37,256 nt of DNA from Tardiphaga sp. Lineage in GTDB: Bacteria; Pseudomonadota; Alphaproteobacteria; Rhizobiales; Xanthobacteraceae. How positions within the stretch are numbered: position 1 is the first letter of the stretch; each line of letters opens with the position of its first letter. The DNA is taken from NCBI RefSeq assembly GCF_028290495.1, contig NZ_JAQGJT010000004.1, forward strand, positions 1 through 37,256, given 5' to 3'. Shown here piece after piece: positions 32,501-37,256 of the stretch. Position numbers and translations under genes: made by a program. The notes under the pieces are model-generated. The model searched no databases. It saw only the letters and a program-made list of their open reading frames with translations, and was not told the origin of the DNA.

Positions 32501-33263
32501 TCGCCTGCCCGATCGAGGCGACGTTCGGCGGCGCCGACAATTTGGCATCGGCAAGATCGAACGTGAGCCCGGCGTTGAAATTCAACGTCATCGTCTTGTC
32601 GCTGAGCTGCGACGATATGCCGACGCCGGCCGGCAGTTCGAACACGAAGCGCACGAAGGTCGGCTGCACCGAAGCGCGGACACGGATCGGCGCAACCTTC
32701 TTGCCTTCGGCGGACGCACGCTGCTGGCGCAAGGCGCGCTCGGCGACGCGCGCGCGCTCCGATAATTCGCGGACCACGTCCTGCGGCAGCCCGGGCGGCA
32801 GGCCCTTCCAGTTGTCCGGCAACAGGTCGATGAAGATACGTTCGCCGGCGGCCATCGAGTTGACCGTGACCTTGCGCGACAGCGCCAGCCGGATCGCCGA
32901 GCCGTCGGGATCGCGCCGCGCCGAGCCGATATATTCGGGTGCTGCATCCGAAAGGGCATCGACGGGGACATCGACCGGCCGCTTGAAGCGGATGACGAGA
33001 ATGGTGCCGGCCTGGGTAACTTCGGATTCGACGTCCTCGGCTAGCTTCAGCACGATGCGGGCATAGCCGCCCGTCACCGCCATCGTTGCTTCGCCGCGCA
33101 CGGCCTGCGCCCGCGCGGGTATAGCCGACGCAGCCAGCATGACGCCGAGCGCCAGCAATCCCACGCAACGCCGAACGGCCCGCGTCCATGCGCAAGCGAG
33201 CGTCCCGTTTGATGCGGCGGCAATGCCTGCCATTTGCGAAAGTTCTTTCGGCCCGGCGGTCAA
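29559..33263 (-). CDS. Large periplasmic beta-domain/TPR protein of the flagellar cluster
   Basis: A 1234-residue protein, the largest here. A signal peptide (hydrophobic LLALGVMLAASAIPARA to about residue 53) is followed by two AMIN-like beta-domains (about 58-150 and 193-290; GYARIVLKLAEDVESEVTQAGTILVIRFKRPVDV). A long Pro/Ala/Lys/Glu linker (about 293-415, KVEAAKVEATKVE repeats) leads to a third beta-domain (425-520) and a further beta-rich segment to 640. From about 690 to 1180 it is an alpha-solenoid with TPR-like repeats (ARFYMARGMYHEAKGVADLAI; LAMVYLMGRKPERAIAALR). It follows the MotE-like gene by 67 bp and is probably last in the fliL unit. No characterised homologue comes to mind; a role as periplasmic stator or motor scaffold is inference. 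Confidence 0.85.
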   Translation of the reverse strand: MTAGPKELSQMAGIAAASNGTLACAWTRAVRRCVGLLALGVMLAASAIPARAQAVRGEATMAVTGGYARIVLKLAEDVESEVTQAGTILVIRFKRPVDVPVDALSDAAPEYIGSARRDPDGSAIRLALSRKVTVNSMAAGERIFIDLLPDNWKGLPPGLPQDVVRELSERARVAERALRQQRASAEGKKVAPIRVRASVQPTFVRFVFELPAGVGISSQLSDKTMTLNFNAGLTFDLADAKLSAPPNVASIGQAMDGNRTAVEIGLIGDADVHSFREDKNYVVDIGFQQPDKPSPPAKLPVAKPEAAKPPVVEKPMTEAAPPQRSGENVPPASEPKPAEAAKAELPKVEPARMEAAKVEATKVEAAKVEPPKADVVTKPAQEVVSAAPVIEAPPVVVTPPAVPAVAPVVVADPAVVVAEAGTPVEVKRSSDGLRMNFAFAAATPVAMFRRGDMLWLVMDSTRPVDLSSIRREGGSVISDASAVKLDKGQAIRLRLNRPQLASLTSDDPAGAGLSWSVTLADTRQTPSQPLSAIRNIADVAHANVQVPLSKLGLKHRLVDPDAGDVLTVVTALPPPRGFIRRQDFVEFSLLETVHGVAIQLNSDEVAVDAAIDKVTLSRPGGLTLSAADAAPQRASTVARPIFDVGQWHKDQEGPFKDRFDVLMNAASAADGNTRTGIRMDLARFYMARGMYHEAKGVADLAISDSKVGQENPVALIVHAVASTMMGRPEQTLKDIANPVLGPGYDSELWKALAYAGQGKWVLAREKFKNAELAMSSLPADLQRAALIQALRASLEVKDYASASARGSELETVGIPLELKPQVLTLSGWLDEALGRDKDALSKYQEAIDSRDRQAAAEAKLREILLRQKRHEVSNDDALKELELLGMLWRGDGIEVQVLQIQSRMYAELGRFSESLAAARSATERQANSEAARQVQDDAQALFSQIYLGGKGDKLPPVDALAMFYEYRELTPIGRRGDEMIRRLADRLVAVDLLDQAAELLQYQVDHRLEGAARAQVAARLAMVYLMGRKPERAIAALRTTRIADLAGELRQQRLLLEARAQSDVGRRDLALDIISNIPGREAIRLRSDINWSARRWREASEQIELYYGDRWRDFTPLNASEKSDVIRAVVGYALAEDALGLARFRDKFAPLMASGSDKVAFDTASRPGSGSNSEFAAIAKMAASIDTLDGFLREMKERFPDNSARIVAPGASADPTPTGALPAVENVRKIGTKR

Positions 33264-33330
33264 AGGGCGGACCCCTGCCCGCCCCTCGGAATCTAGATTC
33301 TGCGGTTGAAGGAGTTGTTAACGATTTCCC

Positions 33331-34110
33331 TTAATTGCGCCCCTGCTGCAGCGGCCGCCCCTCGATCTTCGGCAGGTCTGCCGCGGACGCCGATCGCTCG
33401 CCGCCACTGGCGCGCCGCGCCAGTTCGACGGTCAGACGCTCGGCGGATTCCGGCTGCATCAGCCCGAGAATATCGGCCATCTTGCGCGGCGCGATCTGCG
33501 AGGCGATCTCGAACAGAACCGGCATTTCCAGACGGTCGAAAATCTTCGCGGCGTCCTTGGGCTTCATGCCCTCATACATCGTGATGATGCCCTTGAAACG
33601 CGCGCTGTCGACTTCGCCCTTCTGCACGGTCGCCGTCTTGATGCCGGCCTCCACGCCCTTCAATTCGTCGACGCGGGATTCGATACGTTTCTCGGCGGCT
33701 TTCAGCAGGCTCTCGCGGATATCGATCTCACGCGCCCGCGTCTCCAGCTCCTGACGGCGCGCCTGCAGTCGTTCCAGGATGGCGCGCTCCGACGGGGAAA
33801 CCATTGGCGAAGGCTCCACGGGAGCGACAGTGGTCGGCGGTGCGACCTGGGGCGCAGCCACGGCAGCCTTGGCCGGCTCTGCCTTGGCGCCGTGGCCCGA
33901 GGAGCCGGTAATATCGGAATCCACCGCATTGGGCGTCTTGCCGCCCGGGAAATTGAACGTGGACTGCGCCCAGGATTTCTTGGCGACCTGCGGCTGGTAG
34001 TCGAACACGTAGCCGCCATCGATCACCAACCCGGCGATCTTCAGCACGGCAAGGCCGAAGATCGCGACGAGCAGGACCGGAATGACGCGTATGTCGCGAA
34101 ATGCTTTCAT
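33331..34110 (-). CDS. MotE-family flagellar motor chaperone-like protein
   Basis: A 259-residue protein with an N-terminal membrane anchor or signal (about 9-30), a Pro/Ala-rich linker, a coiled coil (about 105-155, ERLQARRQELETRAREIDIRESLLKAAEKRIESRVDEL), and a C-terminal MgtE_N-like domain (ARFKGIITMYEGMKPKDAAKIFDRLEMPVLFEIASQIAPRKMADILGLMQPESAERLTVEL). This is the MotE architecture; in Sinorhizobium MotE is a periplasmic chaperone for the motility protein MotC. Its start overlaps the stop of the DUF6468 gene by four bases. Confidence 0.88.
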   Translation of the reverse strand: MKAFRDIRVIPVLLVAIFGLAVLKIAGLVIDGGYVFDYQPQVAKKSWAQSTFNFPGGKTPNAVDSDITGSSGHGAKAEPAKAAVAAPQVAPPTTVAPVEPSPMVSPSERAILERLQARRQELETRAREIDIRESLLKAAEKRIESRVDELKGVEAGIKTATVQKGEVDSARFKGIITMYEGMKPKDAAKIFDRLEMPVLFEIASQIAPRKMADILGLMQPESAERLTVELARRASGGERSASAADLPKIEGRPLQQGRN

Positions 34111-34574
34111 GCAGCGATGCCGTCAGGCCTCCGGCGCTCGGCGAAGGCCTGCGCCGCAGCGGCGTTGGCGCGCGCCGCCGACACCTTCGGCGCCTGCAGC
34201 GGAGGCTGAACCTCGACCTGCGCTTCCGGCTGAACTTCGACCAGCGGCCGCGCCGCCGAGGCGATCCGCGACAACCGCCGCAGCACGTTGTCGCTCTCCG
34301 AGAGCTGGCCCTTGAGCTGGTCGGCCAGCGCGGTCGCAAGCGCTATCTGGCTGCCGAGATGTTCGTTGACGTCGCGCACGGTGTGCTTGAGGCCCCCGAT
34401 CGCGCGCTCGGCGATTTCAGTGACGGTGATCAACTCGCCGATGGTGGCCTTCAGCGACTGCTCGTCCGCCTTCAGCCGCTTCAACCGGCCGTTCAGCAGC
34501 ATACAGTAAACGATGGTGAGGATCAGCAGAACGGCGACCAGGCTCTCGATCGCAATGCCTAAATAGTGGTTCAT
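34107..34574 (-). CDS. DUF6468 membrane protein of flagellar cluster
   Basis: A 155-residue protein: an N-terminal transmembrane helix (about 8-29, ESLVAVLLILTIVYCMLLNGRL), then a coiled-coil-like region (LKADEQSLKATIGELITVTEIAERAIGGLKHTVRDVNEHLGSQI) and a Pro/Ala-rich tail. It matches DUF6468, found between fliM and motE in alphaproteobacteria. It overlaps fliM (ATGA) upstream and motE downstream, indicating translational coupling and a shared motor-related function that is not known. Confidence 0.85.
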   Translation of the reverse strand: MNHYLGIAIESLVAVLLILTIVYCMLLNGRLKRLKADEQSLKATIGELITVTEIAERAIGGLKHTVRDVNEHLGSQIALATALADQLKGQLSESDNVLRRLSRIASAARPLVEVQPEAQVEVQPPLQAPKVSAARANAAAAQAFAERRRPDGIAA

Positions 34575-35710
34575 TGTGCCTCCATCATCTTGGTCTGTTC
34601 ATCCGCCTTCTCAAACATCGCGAAGGTGGTGTTGGGCTTGCGCAACTGCTTGGTGACGCGGATCGCGACGCGGTCGCCGACGCGGCCCATGCGGCCTTCG
34701 CTGAGAATGACGTCGCCGCAGCGCACCGACACCAGCGCGTCGGCACGCATATCGAGCGGCAGCGTGTCGCCGACCTTCAGCCGCATCAACTGCTTCAGGG
34801 GAATCTCGGCCTCGTACAACACGGCATCGACGGAAATCTGGGCCTGCGCGATTTCAGTAGCGAGATGGCTTTCCCAGATCGGATCACGGCCGAACTTCTC
34901 GCCCATGAACATCTGCATCAGCACGCCGCGGATCGGCTCGATGGTCGCGTAGGGCAGCAACAATTCGATATTGCCGCCGCGATCTTCCATGTCGATGTGC
35001 AGCCGCACCAGGATCGCGGCGTTGGCCGGACGGCTGATCGCGGCGAAGCGCGGATTGGTCTCGAGCCGGTCGATCGAGAACGTCACCGGCGACAGCGGCC
35101 GGAACGCCTGCTCGGCATCGGCAAGAATGACCTCGGTCAGCCGCTTCACCAGGTTGGTCTCGATCGTGGTGTAGGGCCGGCCCTCGATGCGCAGCGAGGC
35201 CTCGCCGCGACGGCCGCCGAGCAGCACGTCGATCATCGAATAGATCAGACTGGAATCGACGGTCGCCAAGCCGAAGTTTTCCCACTCCTCGGCCTTGAAC
35301 ACGCAGAGCACCGCGGGCAGCGGGATCGAGTTCATGTAATCGCCGAACCGCACCGAGGTGATGCGGTCGAGCGAGACTTCGACGTTGTCGGAGGTGAAAT
35401 TGCGCAGGCTCGTGGTCATCAACCGCACCAGGCGGTCGAAGACGATCTCGAGCATCGGCAGGCGCTCGTAGGAGACCAGGGCCGAGTTGATGATCGCGCG
35501 GATGCCCGTGCGCTCGCCCGCCTCCTCGTCGGAGAGGTCGAAGCCCAGCAGGCTGTCGATCTCGTCCTGATTGAGGATGCGTTCGTCGGCCGGATCGTCC
35601 ATCCCCGGGCCAGCGCCGCCCGCGGCGGCCTGGGTTTCCTGCCAGGCGTTCGCCTCGGCGCCGGCGGGGGCGCTTTCGGTCTCGGCTGCGGCTTCTGTTT
35701 CGTCGGCCAT
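34571..35710 (-). CDS. fliM: Flagellar motor switch protein FliM
   Basis: A 379-residue cytoplasmic switch protein. N-terminal residues are acidic and low complexity, then ERILNQDEIDSLLGF, GIRAIINSALVSYERLPMLEIVFDRLVRLMTTSLRNFTSDNVEVSLDRI, the middle CheC-like domain (FGDYMNSIPLPAVL... DVLLGGRRG), and the C-terminal SpoA domain (LKVGDTLPLDMRADALVSVRCGDVILSEGRMGRVGDRVAIRV). The ATG at 35710 (MADETE) is chosen; an in-frame GTG five codons upstream is less likely. The 5' end resembles Caulobacterales FliM while the remainder resembles Bradyrhizobium/Rhodopseudomonas FliM, which may mark a recombination or assembly junction. Confidence 0.95.
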   Translation of the reverse strand: MADETEAAAETESAPAGAEANAWQETQAAAGGAGPGMDDPADERILNQDEIDSLLGFDLSDEEAGERTGIRAIINSALVSYERLPMLEIVFDRLVRLMTTSLRNFTSDNVEVSLDRITSVRFGDYMNSIPLPAVLCVFKAEEWENFGLATVDSSLIYSMIDVLLGGRRGEASLRIEGRPYTTIETNLVKRLTEVILADAEQAFRPLSPVTFSIDRLETNPRFAAISRPANAAILVRLHIDMEDRGGNIELLLPYATIEPIRGVLMQMFMGEKFGRDPIWESHLATEIAQAQISVDAVLYEAEIPLKQLMRLKVGDTLPLDMRADALVSVRCGDVILSEGRMGRVGDRVAIRVTKQLRKPNTTFAMFEKADEQTKMMEAQ

Positions 35711-35744
35711 GCGTGCGCCTGTCACCGGCGCCCCCGGAGGGGCG

Positions 35745-36341
35745 TCAGTTGATCAGCATCTCCTCGATCAGGACCGCGTTCGCCTTGGACGGCGCGATCA
35801 CCAGGTTGACCCGGCGCAGGATCTCCATGCGCAGCTGGTAGGAGCCCTGGCTGCCGGAGAGGTCCTCGGGACGAAGCTCGCGCAGGAAGGGCTGGAACAT
35901 GTCCTGCAGTCTCGGCAGGTTCGGCTCGAGGGTGTCGACGGAGTCCTGGTCGGGCAGCTCCAGAGTGAGCTTCAGCTTCAGGAAGGTCGAGCGGCCGTCG
36001 GCCGTCTGCATGTTCACGACCACGTCGGGCAGGGTGTAGAAGAGCACGCCGTCGGGGCCCTCGCGGACGGCGGATGCGCCGTCCTTGCCCTTCTCGCCCT
36101 TCTTCGCTTCCTTGCCGTGCTTGGCCTTTGCCTTGCCGCCCTTTTCGGCGTGCGCCGCGTCGGGCTTGGGTTTGAGGAAGATGAACGCGGCTCCGCCCCC
36201 GCCGCCCAGCACCACGAGGGCGCCCGCGCCGGCGATCAGCATCATCTTCATCGAGAGCTTTTTCTTGGGCTTTACGCCCTCGCCCTCTTCGCCTTCGGGA
36301 GCTTCCTCTTCGGGAGCTTCCTGGACCTTGTCCTCGGCCAC
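35745..36341 (-). CDS. fliL: Flagellar basal body-associated protein FliL
   Basis: A 198-residue protein that supports stator function at the inner membrane. An acidic N-terminus, KPKKKLSMKMMLIAGAGALVVLGGGGGAAFIFL transmembrane helix (about 25-52) and a Lys-rich periplasmic linker (AEKGGKAKAKHGKEAKKGEKGKDG) precede the FliL domain (VLFYTLPDVVVNMQTADGRSTFLKLKLTLEL... FLRELRPEDLSGSQGSYQLRMEILRRVNLVIAPSKANAVLIEEMLIN). It starts with GTG, AAGGA eight bases upstream. The VLIEEMLIN end and NMQTADGR strand recall Caulobacter FliL. Confidence 0.93.
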   Translation of the reverse strand: MAEDKVQEAPEEEAPEGEEGEGVKPKKKLSMKMMLIAGAGALVVLGGGGGAAFIFLKPKPDAAHAEKGGKAKAKHGKEAKKGEKGKDGASAVREGPDGVLFYTLPDVVVNMQTADGRSTFLKLKLTLELPDQDSVDTLEPNLPRLQDMFQPFLRELRPEDLSGSQGSYQLRMEILRRVNLVIAPSKANAVLIEEMLIN

Positions 36342-36389
36342 GCGCGCGTTCCTTAGAAACCTTAGCCCGTCTTCATTCCGCCCCTTTGG

Positions 36390-36417
36390 TTAAGAACCGG
36401 TTTTTAACGGACATTAA
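36390..36417 (-). promoter_or_regulatory. Cluster of CtrA-like TTAA half-sites before fliL
   Basis: TTAA occurs at 36390-36393, 36404-36407 and 36414-36417; spacings are 10 and 6 bases, not the canonical 7. Read on the minus strand, the first is part of TTAACCA and the pair reads GTTAATGTCCGTTAAA. It sits 50-75 bp upstream of fliL, where CtrA acts on the Caulobacter fliLM promoter. Non-canonical spacing lowers confidence. Confidence 0.4.
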
Positions 36418-36498
36418 CGGGGCCGAGGCTGCCCGGCAGATTCCGCCGCCGAGCCGGCGTTAACTTTCTTGTCCGTTGAAATCACTGGGCTTTTCAGT

Positions 36499-36514
36499 TG
36501 GCCCAAAGCTTGCA
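36499..36514 (+). promoter_or_regulatory. Sigma-54 (RpoN) promoter of flgF
   Basis: TGGCCC-AAAGC-TTGCA matches the RpoN consensus TGGCAC-N5-TTGCA at 10 of 11 positions, with the invariant GG (-24) and GC (-12) exactly 12 bp apart. Transcription would start near 36525, 33 bp before the flgF ATG. In Caulobacter the late basal-body genes use this sigma factor with FlbD. Confidence 0.85.
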
Positions 36515-36557
36515 GCCGCTGAGGACGAAACTGTCGCGTCCCCAAGGCCAGGAATTA

Positions 36558-37256
36558 ATGGACAACGCCCTCTACGTCGGACTGTCGCGCCAGCAGGTGT
36601 TGCGTCGCGAGATGGACATCGTCGCGAACAACATCGCCAACGCCGACACCACCGGCTTCAAGGTCGAATCGCTGATCACCAAGGAGCAGCCGGGTCCGCC
36701 GGCGTTCACGCTCCAGGGCCCGAGGCCCATCAAGTTCGTCGCCGCCGACGGCGTCGCCCGCGACTTCGGCCAGGGCGGGCTGCACCGCACCGACGCGCCG
36801 CTGGACCTGGCCATCGAGGGCCAGGGCTTCTTCAAGGTCACGACGAAGGACGGCGACCGCTACACCCGCGACGGCCGCTTCCGCATGGACGACACCGGCC
36901 GCCTCGCCACCCAGGCCGGCCAGCTCGTGCTGGACGAAGGCGGCGGCGAGATCGCGCTGGACCTGCAGAAGGGCCAGATCACCGTCGCCTCCGACGGCAC
37001 GGTCAGCCAGGGCTCCGAACGGGTCGGCAAGGTCGGCGTCTTCAAGTTCGACGCCCTGTCGGTGCTGGAGAAGACGGGCGACAACCTGCTCCAGAACACC
37101 TCCAACAGCCAGCCCGCGCCGGCCACCGAGGCCAAGGTGCGGCAGGGGATGCTGGAGAGCTCCAATGTCAATCCGATCGTCGAGATCACCCGCATGATCG
37201 AGATCAGCCGGGCCTACGAACAGACGAGCAGAATGATGGATTCCGAAGCCGAGCTC
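36558..37256 (+). CDS. flgF: Flagellar rod protein FlgF (3' end outside window)
   Basis: 233 codons are present with no stop; FlgF is usually about 245 residues, so only the last dozen are missing. MDNALYVGLSRQQVLRREMDIVANNIANADTTGFK is the N-terminal rod motif, GGLHRTDAPLDLAIEGQGFFKV and YTRDGRF are in the middle, and VRQGMLESSNVNPIVEITRMIEISRAYEQTSRMM is the C-terminal D0 helix. GGAA lies before the ATG. Third codon positions are almost all G or C, more extreme than in flgBC to the left. It is divergent from fliL; flgG, flgA and flgH would be expected next. Confidence 0.95.
   Translation, partial: MDNALYVGLSRQQVLRREMDIVANNIANADTTGFKVESLITKEQPGPPAFTLQGPRPIKFVAADGVARDFGQGGLHRTDAPLDLAIEGQGFFKVTTKDGDRYTRDGRFRMDDTGRLATQAGQLVLDEGGGEIALDLQKGQITVASDGTVSQGSERVGKVGVFKFDALSVLEKTGDNLLQNTSNSQPAPATEAKVRQGMLESSNVNPIVEITRMIEISRAYEQTSRMMDSEAEL

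Noticed and set aside
33318..33334. TTAA...TTAA pair upstream of the large TPR gene as a CtrA box
   Set aside because: Spacing is 9 bases rather than 7, and it overlaps the stop codon of the MotE-like gene inside an operon.

Overview
The window reads as a chromosomal segment of a high-GC alphaproteobacterium of the Bradyrhizobium/Rhodopseudomonas type (Nitrobacteraceae). This rests on the combination of a CckA-type kinase beside a CtrA-box-controlled flagellar cluster, paired DUF6894 proteins, many small secreted proteins of bradyrhizobial style, and FliM/FliP/FlgBC sequences resembling that group. It is inference from sequence recall; no search was run.

Left end (1-1310): an IS3-family element whose left terminus coincides with base 1 and whose right terminus is triplicated as three exact 40-bp units. 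From about 1.4 to 6.8 kb comes an accessory-looking stretch of small genes: an MXKDX pentapeptide-repeat protein, a tiny membrane protein, two DUF6894 paralogues, a 43-residue lipoprotein, a PilZ protein, a caspase-fold protease, and two paralogous small periplasmic proteins sharing a DPWG motif. From 6.9 to 11 kb are a CelD-like GNAT protein, a DsbA/FrnE oxidoreductase, a SET-domain methyltransferase with a histone-H1-like tail, a secreted protein and a TetR regulator.

From 11.0 to 13.9 kb is the most coherent candidate system. The TetR gene is divergent from a carotenoid oxygenase gene, followed by two small polytopic membrane proteins (one YciB/IspZ-like). Four copies of a 19-bp palindrome (consensus ATCTTTACACTGTAAAGAT) lie as two pairs, 53 and 52 bp apart, one pair before the oxygenase and one before the membrane-protein pair. 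I infer a single TetR regulon.

From 13.9 to 21.1 kb is mixed content: DUF6886 protein, class I fumarase, orphan CopG/RHH antitoxin-like gene, GST, secreted proteins, a Tim44-domain protein and a PIN-domain toxin-antitoxin pair.

From 21.1 kb to the end: cckA, then flhB-fliR-fliQ-fliE-flgC-flgB (minus strand, read flgB to flhB), divergent fliO-fliP, then on the minus strand fliL-fliM-DUF6468-motE-like and a 1234-residue periplasmic repeat protein, and finally divergent flgF cut by the window end. A full CtrA box precedes flgB, CtrA-like half-sites lie before fliO and fliL, and a near-perfect sigma-54 promoter lies before flgF. The fliL-flgF end and the 5' part of fliM look more Caulobacterales-like than the rest, so a recombination or assembly junction inside fliM is possible.
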